Source of the DNA: Cymodocea nodosa
Taxonomy: Eukaryota; Streptophyta; Magnoliopsida; Alismatales; Cymodoceaceae
Reading direction: 5' to 3'
Assembly (NCBI GenBank): GCA_036874045.1
Contig: CM072336.1
Span: 12,395,001-12,459,000 of the forward strand
DNA: 64,000 nt
Below, piece by piece: positions 24,028 through 36,380 of this stretch (positions within the stretch are counted from its first letter, which is position 1; each line of letters begins with the position of its first letter). A model generated the notes under the pieces. That model had not been told where the DNA came from. It did no database searches and was given only the letters and a program-made list of their open reading frames with translations. The translations under genes and the position numbers were made by a program.

Positions 24028-26056
24028 TAGAGGTGTTAATGGGCCAGATCAGATCGGCCCGACCCAAAAAGTAGCAACCCATTTGGGCTACGGGTCGGGT
24101 CAAAATTTTTTTAATTATTTTGTGACAGCCCACCCTTACTTGAAATTTTTTCGAGCAACCTAGTCTAATTTGAAATGTTTTCAAGACATCCTGACCTATC
24201 TTGTTGTTTTTTTTTCTTTTATTTTTTTCTTTCATCTGATTAATCAAAGTTTTTTATTTTTCCTTCAGTCAAATCAATTTTTTTATTTTTATGTTTTTTA
24301 TTTTTCATCAATCTAACCATTTGACCATTTTTTTTTTCTTCAATCCAACCAACTGAAGTTTTTTATTTTTTGTTCGATCAGATTAAAGTTCAACTTCGAT
24401 CCGACCAAATTTTTTTATTTCAGTTCGACCGATGTTTTTTATTTTTTTATTTTTTCCTTTGGTCAGACCGCAGCTTAACTTTGTTCTAACCGAAGTTTTT
24501 TATTATTTTATTTTATTTTCTATAAGATCGTATCTTACATTTGGTCAGATCGATGTTTTTTATTTTAATGTTTTTTATTTTTTCATCTATCTAATCGTTT
24601 GACCGATTTTTTATTTTTTTCTTTAATTTAACTAACTGAAGTTTTTTATTTTTTTATTTTTTTCTTCGATCAGACAAAGCTCAACTTTACTCCAATCAAA
24701 GTTTTTTATTTTTTTCGATCAAACATATGTTTTTTATTTTTTCCTTTAGTCAAATCGATGTTTTTTATATGATTATTATTTTTTTCAATTAGATCGTATC
24801 TTACATTTGATCAGATCGTATCTTACATTCGATCAGATTGAATTTTTTATTTTTATGTTTTTTATTTTTTCATTGGTTTGATCGTCTAACCTGTTTTTTA
24901 TTTTTTTTATTTTTTCTTTGATCTGACTAAATGAAGTTTTTTATTTTTTTATATTTTCCTTCGATCAGACTGAATCTCAACTTTAATCTGATTGAAGTTT
25001 TTTTTTTTTTATAGGTTATATCATATGTTACCTTTGGTCAGATTAATGTTTTTTATTTTTTCATTGGTCTAACTGTGTGACTGTTTTTTTATTTTTTTAT
25101 TTTTTCACTGGTATGATCATATCTCACCTTCGATTAGTCTGAATTTTTTTATTATTTATTTATTTTTTCATTGGTCTGACCGTAAATCTCACTTTCAGTT
25201 AGACCAAAGTTTTTTATTTTTTATTATCTTTTGATTGGTCCAACCTTATCTTACTTCGGTCCAACTCAAATTTTTGATTTTATTTATTTATTTTTTTGAT
25301 TAAAAAAATTACAGCATTATCTGATAATCAATTCATCATTCAAACACATTATTTTATTTATAAATTATATGAACATCAAACATAAGTCATCATTCATTCA
25401 TTACATTAAAATCAATATCAAGATATCATCAACTCACCATTCATGATTCACCATCCATCAACACATTCAAACATAAGTCATAAAGTTAAAATAATTATTT
25501 TATTTCTAAATTCAAATTAAAAAATACATTGTAATTATTTTTATAATTACATCAAATATATTTACATTTAATGTACATACTTATATTTAAATTTGCAAAT
25601 TCATCAATGAAGTCATCTTTTTGTTGTTGTCTCATTCATCCCTTCTCTTCTCATTTTTTTTCTCTTCTTTTTACTGTTGATTTCAACGCTCGTTTTTTAC
25701 AAATGTTATTTCAACGTTCATAAAATAATGTTTGTTTTTTACGAACATTGAAATAACGTTATTTTCAACGTTTGTAAAAAATAACGTTCATAAAATAACA
25801 TTCATTTTGAAAAAGAAATAACGTTTGTTTTTAACTTAGAATATTATGAATACAGGTTGTGCCTAAATCAACTCGCTAGCTAGCCTGACTCGACCTGAAT
25901 CGACCTGTCGCCCAACTAGGCCTGTGGGTCGATTTTCTAATAATATAGCCCAACCTGACCTAATTTTTTAAATCAGATCGGGTCGGGCTAGCCCATAACA
26001 GGTAAGGTTGAGTAGGCTCGCAATGGCCTAGCCTAATTGACACTTCTAGATCGAAC
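24020..26056. mobile_element. Non-autonomous hAT-like element with 8-bp target-site duplications
   Basis: The element spans 24028-26048. Its left end (tagaggtgttaatgggcc) is an imperfect inverted repeat of its right end (minus strand tagaagtgtcaattaggc). The flanks gtgcgaac (24020-24027) and gatcgaac (26049-26056) agree at 6 of 8 positions. TAGRGGTGT-type ends with 8-bp duplications are typical of hAT. Subterminal GGCCCGACC / GGGTCGGG blocks are also inverted. No transposase frame is present. The interior (24180-25320) is a T-rich degenerate repeat of gttttttatttttt alternating with gatcagaccgaa-like words. Confidence 0.8.
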
Positions 26057-26129
26057 CAATATTAATTTGATTCATCCAACATGCCATATATAGTAATAAT
26101 TTTATATTTTTAAGAACTCAATTAAACTG

Positions 26130-26370
26130 AAAAGTCTGACCAAAGGTTAAAAAAAATTCAAGCAAATCAAAATTTCTGAAGGCTAAAAAAAATATTTATT
26201 AAAAAAAGAAAATATGATCGACGCGAAATTTTCCTTTAGTTCAATCAAAGGTTGAAGAATATCTTTATTAAAAAAAGGAAATTTTGGTCTAACCAAACTT
26301 TTCCTAAAATTCGACCAAAGGTTAAATATATATATATATGTATCAAGAAGAATGAAAATTCAGTTGAACC
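26130..26370. repeat. Degenerate ~75-bp tandem repeat
   Basis: Three diverged units contain ttcgaccaaaggttaa-like and attttcct-like blocks separated by aaaaaaagg. No gene. The following 26377-26570 is of unknown origin. Confidence 0.55.
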
Positions 26371-26646
26371 AAAATTTTCCTATCGAGGAACTTGCTGAGG
26401 GACTCGAGAGGTGACAGGTTGAGGGACCTGAAGGACTTGGAGGGTGAAGGAAGAAGACCTTAGGGATCTATGGGAGAAGAGAGTTAATCCTAACGGTTCC
26501 TCCCACGAACTCGAACTTGTGAGAGTTTCTAGGCTTACTTAAAAGGATTGGTAATGCCTTTGCTATCAGCTCGAGCTTTTGGCATAATGGTAGTTCAGTC
26601 TTATTCGTCAAATCCTTAGATATATAAAATATACTATGATACCAGT

Positions 26647-27200
26647 TGTAGGATCGTCTATATCACAAGAGGGGGGGTAAATTATGTCTTTAGTAATTAA
26701 ATATTAGTAGATAAAACAAGAGCATAAAACACTCGTGAATGAAATTCTATTTTTTATTTAAAGACAGAATTTACAATATCTTTTCAGCTCAATTCCCTTC
26801 TTAAAGGTTTTGATACAGTAATGTACGATATACAATTCAAATAGAAAAACAAAGCTCTTATTCAAAACTAATTTTGAATTGTATAAAACCTGATCTTTAT
26901 GCACACAGCTTCTTTCTTTCTCTTTGCTCAGCTTCTGTATCTCTTATTCTCTAGTTGTCAAATTTCCAAACTTCTTGTATTTGCAGCTCATTTTCTGAAA
27001 TTGCTTGGAATTTCGAACTTCTTCTGATGTTGGAGAATTTTTCAGAATATGAATATTCAAACTTAACTTTTCAGTTAAGGATCCAGATTGAATATTCAAA
27101 CTTGGTTTTTGAGATTTGGATCTTTGGCTAAAGTTTGAATGCCCCATCCCAAATGATAAACCTGTTTTCTTTCTAATAATTTAACTCCATTTTTCAGACC
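26647..27200 (-). repeat. Copia LTR remnant (-) with adjoining PBS-like sequence
   Basis: The minus strand ends in GATCCTACA at 26647, like the other Sirevirus LTRs, after a C-rich tract (about 26670). The neighbouring 26638-26646 reads ACTGGTATCA on the minus strand, resembling the tRNA-iMet primer site that follows a 5' LTR. No TGTTGA start is visible at the other side; it runs directly into the accessory gene remnant at about 27227, so the LTR start and the 3' end of the accessory gene were lost in a deletion. The exact upper limit is uncertain. Confidence 0.6.
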
Positions 27201-27226
27201 AAGTAGTTGATAAAGTAAATCTGGAG

Positions 27227-27916
27227 TTAAATATATATATCATTTTCTTGTATATTGGAAACAGGAATACCTTCTTCCACTATTAAGTTTGAATAAAAAC
27301 AACTGATAAGTTCGGGTATAGCAAGATGGCCTAGCTGTTGTGGAAGTAGAGTCAACAAGCCTTGAAATTCAAACATTTCTCGTATATGTGCCATCCCTTC
27401 AAACTTAACTGGTCTTGAATATAAAACTGTAAAAGTTTTATATGCTTGAAATTTGTCATAACAGGAACTATTTCTGAACCATAATAATGTATTTTCATCT
27501 AAACTCTGTTCAGGATTAAGTATTTTCTTGTCATGATGTTTTGATCTAGGAGTTGTTTCAAAATTATCAGCAGCATCTATATTTTCAGATCTTTCAGAAC
27601 TGGTGGAATTTCTATCAAAACTAGTATAAATGTCTGAAATATCTGTTATTGTCATATTAATAATCTGCTGAAATTCTTCTATTTGTTCTTCTAGAAACAT
27701 TTCAGTAGCAACTGTATCTGTATCAATCTGTCTATCAACAACATGTATGTCTATAATTGATCTATACAACAGCTGTCTCTGTATGAAAGAATGTTCTATA
27801 TCTGTCTGTATAATAGAATCATCCTGTATTTCTGAAATTTCTATGCTTGAGACATAGGTAGTTTGATATTCAATCTGTAACTGTGTATGTTGTTGATTAT
27901 ATACATTTATCAACAA
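27227..27916 (-). pseudogene. Accessory protein C-terminal half, Sirevirus 2 (truncated)
   Basis: An open frame of 229 codons on the minus strand. Its last third has SRPVKFEGMAHIREMFEFQG followed by a FYSNL motif, the same blocks as in the accessory genes at 62430-62590 and 52140-52300. It ends within the plant-transposon-protein-like domain, before the PEL..LGLKNEG block. The N-terminal two thirds are acidic and threonine/isoleucine rich. The truncation coincides with the LTR remnant at 26647-27200. Confidence 0.7.
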
Positions 27917-27928
27917 GTATATTATATA

Positions 27929-28891
27929 CTATAACAGACATAACCATATGTATAAGCTGTAGTATAAGCAACTATACCAAAAATCAAAATTTTCTATTCG
28001 TGATACAGTTAGAGGAAAAATATCTATACATTCCTCTTCAGATGAAATATCGTATATATTCATAGACTCAGTGTCTATATCAAAAATATCATCAAAATTT
28101 ATATCATCTATATATGTATCATCAAAATTTCCTACATGTTCTCTTTCCATAGGAAAAGAATGTGTGCTTACAGCATGATGTGAAAAACTGTCCATTGTAT
28201 TAAAAGATACATTATGCACTAATGTGACACAATACCTTAGAGTATATGCTTGTAATCCAATATTGGTCACATCTGCTGGGATTCCTAACACAAATGTCTG
28301 TCCAGCCTTTGCAGTGGAACATAGTTTTCCATTTTTCAATGATTCTTCTTTTTGCTGCATTATTCCTTCTACACCTACAGTTAGTCCAAAATATTCTAAT
28401 GTCTTTTTCTTTTTCCGACTATATGTCTGCAGTGTTTCTTGTTGTTCAGGAGGTTCTAAAATTTTCTTAATTTCTCCTGTTAAAGGCACTTGGGGTCTTG
28501 ATGGTCTTTCACCATGATGCCTAGGTGGTAATAAGGGAATATAGAGTTTTAATCTCTCCACCTCTGCCATTTTTAGTTGATAAACTCTTTGTCCTTCACT
28601 TCGAAGGCCTATTTTGCTAATGGCAGTTTTCTGTTCATTTATATACTGTTGAATGCCATCTAAAACAACTAGGGGAAAATAATGTTGGGAATACAATGTT
28701 TCTAATTCCCTATTTGCATTTGCTATCATTGGTCCCCATTTCTTTCCATAATAAGTGATAGACTGTACCGATTTTTCAGATATCTGTCCAGAACTTGTAA
28801 ATTCAAACAAGAAATTACTTTCCTTAAGGTCGAGCTTTTGGCATAATGGTAGCCTAGTCCTATTCGTGGTATTAGAGCTTAAGTCTTTCAA
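27929..28891 (-). CDS. Accessory protein N-terminal half, Sirevirus 2
   Basis: An open frame of 320 codons. Residues about 50-115 (KKWGPMIANANRELETLYSQ and the downstream IGLRSEG...KMAEVERL) match the same region of the accessory proteins at 4566-5528 and 61014-62078, though strongly diverged. The glycine/lysine-rich N-terminus of those copies is missing. The first ~20 residues come from a short sequence (28830-28880) that recurs at 26570-26620, so the apparent start is not original. The stop near 27929 separates it by only 12 bp from the next frame. Function unknown. Confidence 0.55.
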   Translation of the reverse strand: MKDLSSNTTNRTRLPLCQKLDLKESNFLFEFTSSGQISEKSVQSITYYGKKWGPMIANANRELETLYSQHYFPLVVLDGIQQYINEQKTAISKIGLRSEGQRVYQLKMAEVERLKLYIPLLPPRHHGERPSRPQVPLTGEIKKILEPPEQQETLQTYSRKKKKTLEYFGLTVGVEGIMQQKEESLKNGKLCSTAKAGQTFVLGIPADVTNIGLQAYTLRYCVTLVHNVSFNTMDSFSHHAVSTHSFPMEREHVGNFDDTYIDDINFDDIFDIDTESMNIYDISSEEECIDIFPLTVSRIENFDFWYSCLYYSLYIWLCLL

Positions 28892-30471
28892 AAATAAAAT
28901 ATAATAATATTAAGTTAACTGTTCGAGTTTGTCGAATGGATAGGTGTGAAAATCGAAGAGTTAAACATAACTGTTCGAGTTTCAACTAAGACATTATAAA
29001 ACAATGAAATTCAACACGTGCATAATTCTAACTTAAGGTGTTCAGATATTTTCGGATACTTATAAACCTAACTATCTGATGCTTAGATGCATTTCGGAGA
29101 GTTATCAGATAACTTACCAAACATTCAGTTAAGATATGCATTTAGGCTTTGACACATGTACTTTAGGAAATAATAAAATATTCTATTGATCATTTAAAAC
29201 ATAACTGTCCGATATATATATACAATATAGTCTTTCGAAATCACAGAAAATTTGGATACTTAAGAATTAAAAAACTTGTATGTTACCAACAGTTCAGAAA
29301 TGTACTAAATTAATGTTAATTTCCTGAAATTATGCAAATTCTTTCATTAAAACATATAATAGTTCATAAGAGTTGAATTATTATATGAGAAATTGCTCCC
29401 CCTACATAAATGTAGTCTAAAGAATCTATGGTGTACTTAAACTAGATTGTCAAGCCCTAAGTAGATTTGGCTTTAAAAGGTCAAATAGCTTACTTAAAAA
29501 GGATGCTAAGCCTTAAATAGATTTGGGTCTCTTTATTTATTTTAAATATGAATTAAATACAGAAAGTAGTAGATTTAACAATTTAGACTTTCTAGTTTTT
29601 ATCTTATTCAGTTTACAAAAGATAATTCATAAAGATATACCTTCAGGTACTTAAAAGAATTCAATAATGAGTACACGAACTTAAGACAATAAATATCGTA
29701 CATTATGTGTAAAGAGTAGATAATAAAAAGAAAAAAAAAAACAAAGATTATATGCACAAATTACGGCAAGATTGTTATAACACCTTGAAAAAGAAATTAA
29801 GCTTGATAACATTGCCCTTTTTTTTTATATTCATATATATATATATATTATGTATTACCTCCCACAATATCATCTTTTTACGTGATCACAATCCCTTGCT
29901 TAGGAGAAAGACAACCAGTTACTCAATGACAAGTGAGAATAGGTAATTTTTTTTTTTAATTAATTGTAATATGAATTACTTGCAAAATGAGTTTTCAGTC
30001 AACACATTCCAAACCAGTTGGTTTAAGTGACTAGGGTTTAAGATCCCCCAATGGACTTAATTACTCAAGTAATTGTAGATAAAAAATAAAATAAAATAAA
30101 ACAAGACAGTAAATTAAATTAAAGGCAACCGCAAGACTTAATTTTTCTAACAGAATCTTAATAACTTTCCTTTAATAAAAAAGTACATACTTTCTATGTA
30201 TTTTTCTGTTAAAATCTATGTAATAGCATATACATAAGTAACAAAAATACAGTTGGCACTCACATTGAATCAATTTAACTTTCCTTAAGTAATCTTTTCT
30301 GAATTTTTCTTAAATAAATTGACTTCAATGAAAATCAGAATTTCATAAATTCTTAACTACTAGAAAACTGTAATTTGAAAATAGATATTTTTTTGTTTTC
30401 ATTTTAATAATAAAGACATTAAATTCTAAAACTACCTTTATAACAAACCAAAATGCAATGAATAGGACAAT
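28892..30471 (-). other. Noncoding spacer between RNase H and accessory gene, Sirevirus 2
   Basis: About 1.6 kb without genes, in the same place as the spacers of the other two Sireviruses. It has a purine-rich tract on the minus strand at 29396-29403 and TAACTATCCGA-like inverted motifs at 28915-29120. Confidence 0.65.
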
Positions 30472-31159
30472 TTAAACATCAGATAACCTACAGATACCAA
30501 GTTCTAATCGTAATTTTGAAAAAGTATTTTCATCTAAGGGTTTTGTAAATAGATCTGCTAATTGTTCTATGGTAGGAACAAAATTTAATACTATTTTTCC
30601 TTTTATAACATTATCCCTTAGAAAATCCACAAATAGGATTTTTGATAAACTTATTGCAGCTATCACAGAAAATCTTAGTTGGTTTATAATCTAAATTAAA
30701 ATCTTTTAAAGTTTGTCTGATCTACAGGATTTGAGCACAGCAAAGTGCGGCAGCTATATATTCAACTTCAGTTGTAGATAATGCTACATAATTTTGCTTT
30801 TTGCTAAACCATGACACCAAAGAATTTCCTAATAATTGACAAGTGCCACTGGTGCTTTTTCTTTCAGACTTACATCTTGTGAAATCAACATCACTGTAAC
30901 CTACTAAGTTTAAAGAACTGTGTTTAAAGTAAAACAATCCGAAATTGATGGTTCCTAATAGATATTTAAAAATTTGTTTAACAGTAAGTAGGTGTGATTC
31001 CTTAAGATTAGATTGATATCTAGCACAAGTACACACACTAAACATAATATCTGGTTGGCTAGCTGTTAAATAAAGTAATGAACCAATAATACTTCTATAT
31101 TGTTTTACATCTACAGTTTTTCCAGAGTCATCTTTATCCAACTTGGTGATAGTACTCAT
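30472..31159 (-). pseudogene. Copia RNase H, Sirevirus 2
   Basis: The minus strand carries 31159-30722 (145 codons) and 30666-30472 (64 codons). Visible motifs are RSIIGSLLYLT, a GYSDVDF acidic site (the usual second D of YSDAD is V here at one neighbour), KSTSGTCQLLG, ALSTTEVEYIA and the C-terminal LADLFTKPLDE. A break lies between the two pieces. Confidence 0.85.
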
Positions 31160-31243
31160 TGGTGTATTCTTTGTTTTAGTGTTGTTTAAACCAAACCTCT
31201 TTAATAAATCTTGAGTATATTTTTCTTGTGAAATAAAAGTACC

Positions 31244-31915
31244 CTAATCTAATTTCTTAATTTGTAAGCCTAGAAAAAATGATAGTTCACCCATCATACT
31301 CATTTCAAATTGATTAGTCATGTCTTTCGAAAAGGACTCAACTAATTTATCATTTGTTGCTCCAAATATGATGTCATCTACATAGATTTGAACTACCAAT
31401 ATATCTTTTTCAATCTTCTTGATAAAAAGAGTGTGATCTGCCTTTCCCATAGAATACCCTTTTTCCATAAGGAATTTAGATAATCTCTCATACCAAGATC
31501 TAGGAGCTTGTTTAAGGCCATATAGTGCCTTCTTAAGCTTATAAATATACTCAAGATGTTTTGAATCTTCAAAACTTGGAGGTTGTTTTATATACACTTC
31601 TTCTTTTATATATCCATTTAAAAAAGTAGTCTTAACATCCATTTGATATAATTTGAAATCCATATAACAAGCATATGCTAACAAAATTTGTATTGATTCT
31701 AGTCTAGTAATAGGAGCAAATGTTTCATCATAGTCAATTCCTTCCTCTTGCTTGTAACCTTGGGCAACTAATCTAGCTTTATTTTTAACTATATGTCCAT
31801 CTTGATCTACTTTGTTTCTAAATACCCACCTTGTTCCAATTATGGACTGATTTTCAGGTGGTGGAACTAGGTCCCATACCTCATTTATTATAAATTGATT
31901 TAGCTCATCTTGCAT
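31244..31915 (-). pseudogene. Copia reverse transcriptase, Sirevirus 2
   Basis: An open frame of 223 codons covering nearly all of the RVT_2 type domain: [11 protein letters not shown] near the start, ARLVAQGY, the [11 protein letters not shown] motif, [16 protein letters not shown], and YVDDIIFGA holding the catalytic DD pair. It is separated from RNase H by a stop at about 31243. It copies the element RNA into DNA. Confidence 0.9.
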
Positions 31916-31939
31916 AACTAAATACCAAAATTCATCTTC

Positions 31940-32260
31940 TTAGGCATCTTCAATTTTCTTAGGTTCTAGTAAAGAAACAAATGAATAAGCACCACAAATG
32001 TTGACTACTGATGACCTAGTCCTAACTCCTTGATTAGGATCGCCTATTATCTGATCGATAGGATGAGATGAAGCATAACGCCAATTTCTATGTTGTTCCA
32101 TATTTTCTATAGGTATGACATTATTTTCTTCTAAATTTTCATCATTTAAGTTTATATTTCTTATTCCGTCAGATAATCTCTCAATTTCTCTGTCAACATC
32201 ATTTGATACCATTTCTGGGAGAATTTCTGAATCACAGTTTTCAACATGTCTAATATCCAA
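31940..32260 (-). pseudogene. Integrase-RT linker, Sirevirus 2
   Basis: 106 codons of poorly conserved linker between integrase and reverse transcriptase, including HPIDQIIGDPNQGVRTRS, a segment regularly found just before copia reverse transcriptase. Confidence 0.7.
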
Positions 32261-32398
32261 ATGAGAATTTTTATGAAATTTTACATGTAGGGTTTCCTCA
32301 ATGGTTTTTGTTGATTTATTATAAACACTATATGCTTTACTTCTAATGGAATAACCAACAAAAATACTTTCATCTGATTTGGCTCTAAATTTATCTCT

Positions 32399-33256
32399 TC
32401 ATTCCTTAATGTTTAAAATAAAACACTTACAGCCAAAGGGTTTTAAATAATTTATTTTGGGAACCCTGTTATACCATATCTCATAAGGAGTTTTATCTAA
32501 AATTGGTCTTAGATGTACTCTATTTATAACATAGCATGCTGTATGAACTACTTCTGCCAAGAGAAATAAGGGTAACTTATTCTCATTTAACATGGTTCTG
32601 GACATTTTCGAAAGTGATCTGTTTTTACGTTCTACTATCCCATTTTGTGAAGGAGCTCTTGGAAATGAGTACCTATGATCTATGCCTAATTCTTCACAAA
32701 AGGTGTACATTTGATCATTATCAAATTCTGTACCATGATCACTCCTAAGTTTTTGAATTTTAACATTTTGCTCATTCTGAACTTTATTACAGAATATCTT
32801 AAATATTTCAAAAACTTCAGTTTTATTAGCTAGAAAATAGACCCAAGTAAATCTAGAATAGTCATCAACTAGTACAAAAGCATAATGTTTACCTCCTAGA
32901 CTGGTTGTCCTAGTAGGTCCAAATAAATCCATATGCACTAGTTCTAATACTCTTTTGCTTGTTATTTCATTTAAAATTTTAAAGGATGTTTTATGTAATT
33001 TACCTAGTTGACATGCATCACACATAAACTCTTTTGAGTACTTAATACTAGGTAAACCTCTAACTAGATTCTTTTTAGACAGCTTTTGTAATAATTTTAA
33101 ATTTGAGTGTCCTAGCCTTCTATGCCATAAAATAACTTCATCTGATTTTGCAATTAAGCAAGCATTGTCTTTAATAATATCAGAAGGAAAATTCAGAATA
33201 CAAACGGATCCTTTCTTGTATGTAGTGAATAAAATTTCGTTTGTAGATATGTCCAT
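32399..33256 (-). pseudogene. Copia integrase with zinc-binding domain, Sirevirus 2
   Basis: 285 open codons. The H-x-H / C-x2-C zinc domain (LWHRRLGHSN ... CDACQLGK) precedes the catalytic core with the acidic residues of MDLFGP, LRSDHGTEF and NGIVERKN. The C-terminal part ends in WYNRVPKINYLKPFGC. The core triad appears intact. The integrase would insert the DNA copy into the chromosome. Confidence 0.9.
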
Positions 33257-34483
33257 AATTTTACAGGAATCTTTTCAAAAATTACTCTGTAAAACTTCAT
33301 TAAAACAGGAACACTCAATAAATTAAAACCTAAGTTTTCCACTAATAAGACATCATTTATAAAGCATTTCTCAGTTACCTGAACCTTGCCAGACCCAAGG
33401 ATATTGTTTTGGTTTTTTTTCCAAAGGTAACTTGTCCATTCTTGGTCTTTGTTATTTCTGTAAGTAAACGTATATCTCTAGTCATGTGGCTGGATGCTCC
33501 ATTGTCCATTATCCATTTTGATTTGTGTACCTACAAAATAGTCAAAGAGAGATTTTATCTCTTGGAACCCATTTTTGAGTGGGTCCAAGAATTTTAGAGA
33601 GAGTCATATCAAAATAATCTGTATTTTTAGACTTCAACTTATCTATTTTCTGATAATTATTTTTATGTTTCTTTCTCTTAGTGTTATAATTATCAAAACA
33701 TTTATCTCTATGTAAACCAAAGTTGAAATTTTCATTTCTGACATTATTTGATTTCCAATATCTGATATTCTTTAAATATGAAGAAAATTGATCAAGAATA
33801 TTAAGATTCTCAAATGACTTAGCTTGATTTTTTTGAAAATTTCTTTTGACATTCTTACATCATGTGCTATCATTTATATACTGCATTTTATCAACTTGCA
33901 CATATTTTTCTCCCTTTTTAATTACACATGGAATAGTTTTTCTCTTACTATTCTTAGTACTGGAAATAAAGACATTATTTTCAGCAGTACCATCATGCAA
34001 CATATAATTTTCAAAAGATGCATTGTGTAAACCAATACCATGTTTTTCTACATTTGATATTTTACTACTAAGTTCATCTGTTATAGTTTGACTATTATTT
34101 CATTTACTTAATATAGCCTTTTGATCGCAAACCTTAATCTTTAGCATATCAATTTTTGAATTTAAATCAGTAATAGTCAGTTTTAGTTTTTCAATTTCAC
34201 AGATCATTTTCTTCTTATCAGCAATCAAATTTTCACAATTAGCATGCAATTTTATTTTTATTGCAGTAAATTTTAAAATTTCCTGCGCATGCCTTTGATT
34301 TTCTTCTTTAAATTTATTCAACGTAGAGTTCAGAAAATCAACCTTATTTTCAGATTCATCTAGCATTTTCCTAGTGTTCTTTCCTTCTATTTTTACTTTC
34401 TTATATTTTCTGGCCAATCTATTGTATTCAACAAGTAATCCATCAAAACTATCGAAGTTAGTATTTTGATAAGAGGATACCTA
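33257..34483 (-). pseudogene. Protease and gag C-terminal region, Sirevirus 2 (5' end lost)
   Basis: A protease-like active site reads DNGASSHMT at about 33485-33512, with N replacing the usual S after the catalytic D. Upstream, 34417-34100 is a 105-codon charged coiled-coil segment like the gag spacer at 57300-57610. The gag capsid part is missing. Homology stops at 34483, where Athila LTR sequence begins, so the element was interrupted there. The remaining gag and 5' LTR are not in the window. Confidence 0.75.
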
Positions 34484-35582
34484 TTTAGAATGAAAAAGTG
34501 CATATTATTAACGGTTAAATGATGGTTAATTGCATAATATTTAGCTTATCATATGAGAATTAAGCTATTATGTTATAATTGCACTGTTTTATGCTTTAAT
34601 GAAAGAATTTGCTTAATTTCAGGGAATTAATGTTAATTTAGTACATTTCTGAACTATCGGTAAATTGCAGGTTGTGAAATTCTTAAGTATCCGAATTTTC
34701 TGTTATTTCGGACAGTTATGTTTAACGTACCGAACATGTACCGGAAAGTTATGTTTAAATTGTTGAACAGTTATGTTTTAAAAGAATATTTTATTATTTC
34801 CTGAAGTACACGTGTCGAAACCATAATGCATGACTTAAGTGAACTTTTGGTGAGTTATCTCTAACTATCCGAAATTGCAGCTGGGCATTGGATAGTTATA
34901 TGTGTAACTCTCCGAAATCTCCTTTTATTACAAAATAGCTGTAGACACGTGTCATGTTCTAGGAGAATGACTTAAGTGGATTTTCGGTGAGTTATTTCTA
35001 TCTATTCGAAATGCATCTGGGCATCAGATAGTTAGACTTGTAACTCTCCAAAATATTTCTTTATTATAAAACTGCTGATGACACGTGTCGTGATCTGGAA
35101 GATTGACTTAAGTTATATATCGGTGAGTTATCTGTAACTATTCGAAATGCATCTGAGCATCAGATAGTTAAGTTTGTAACTATCTGAAATGCATCTGAGC
35201 ATCGGATAGTTAAGTCTGTAACTATCCGAAATGCATCTAGGTATCGGATAGTTAAGTTTGTAAGTATCCAAAATGCACCTAAGCATCAGATAGTTAAATT
35301 TATGCACGTGTTTTATAGTTAAATCAACGAAAAAATTCCGTTGAGTTATCTGTAACTCCATGGACTATTTATTTTCTAATATGCCACTGTAGCGGTTGTA
35401 GAAACAGAACAGTTGGAAGGAAAAAAAAACGATCGCACGTATCACATAGGGAGAAGAAATCATCGTCGTTGATATGAATGAAGGAAATCCAACCGACCAT
35501 TCAAGCAGTAGTTACCACTGAAGAAATATAAAAGAAAAGAAGAAAAAGAAGTAAAGGGTGTGATCGATGGGTGGCCAGTGTG
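34484..35582 (+). repeat. Athila LTR front half (segment U), copy at left edge of palindrome
   Basis: About 1.1 kb closely matching 43107-44165. It starts at tttagaatgaaaaagtg directly after broken Sirevirus gag. The stretch 35100-35320 is an array of TAACTATCCGA / TCGGATAGTTA inverted pairs. At 35582 it joins the LTR rear half in inverted orientation instead of continuing as in the complete LTR. Confidence 0.85.
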
Positions 35583-36380
35583 CATAAAACTTGTTTGGAT
35601 CTCCAGCACGGCACCAGAAAATTTGTTTGGATCTCCATCACAGCACTAGAAAAACTTGGATTTGTTAACTTCTATTTTTTACTTAGTTAATTTATCTTTA
35701 TGCCTATTCCTTTTTTGAAGTAAACAAATAACCTTTCACACAAATTAGATATTAATTCCAATTTATATTTTAACTGCAAGTGCACAGTGTCTATTGTATT
35801 AGTGTGCAAGTACAGGTTGATCCCATAGGGAATTGCTTAAGAATTGCAAACTGTTCCATTTTTAACAATCAAATTTACATATTCAATAAGATCTCCGTTG
35901 AGTTACAATTATCTTAACGGACAAAGTTCGTTGAATTATGGCTAACTCAACGGACTAACCTCGTGGACTTAAGTTAACTCCACGAGCCTGCCTTTCCTAT
36001 TTAAAACTACTATTTACAAAGGAATTCAGCCAACCATTGGGCGGTTCCACAGATTGTAAATAACATCAATTAAGCTCTTTAATGTAAGTAAACACTGGAT
36101 TTATCATTAGGAAATACTAACATTTAGATAATTCAAACAATAACCATTAAAATCTTTAAGTCTTTTGAACGAACCAATTTCAGTAAACTGTAAAACTAAA
36201 ACAAACATAAAACAATCACAACACTGACAAAGATAACATTAATCACGATACAAAACAAACAATAAAACACTCAAATACAAAATATAAACACAGATAAGTT
36301 GTTTTTGGTATTTTTGTTTTGATATGAGCATGGAAATGGGCGAAAGGTGAAAGTAAAGTAATCTCAGTCGATAGTAAATA
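35583..36380 (-). repeat. 3' LTR (rear part only) of the minus-strand Athila element
   Basis: Matches 41950-42745 in the same orientation. It begins at the LTR end (ataaaacttgtttgg) and stops at tcgatagtaaata, where it joins the interior of the accessory gene. The front of this LTR and most of the accessory gene were deleted. Confidence 0.85.

Noticed and set aside
26570..26620. Possible tRNA or tRNA-derived SINE (ggcataatggtag resembles an A box)
   Set aside because: No B box or cloverleaf could be drawn, and the second copy at 28830 lacks them too.
35100..35320. CRISPR-like spaced repeats
   Set aside because: The spaced words are inverted pairs with similar, not unique, intervals, lie inside a plant LTR, and no cas-like gene exists.
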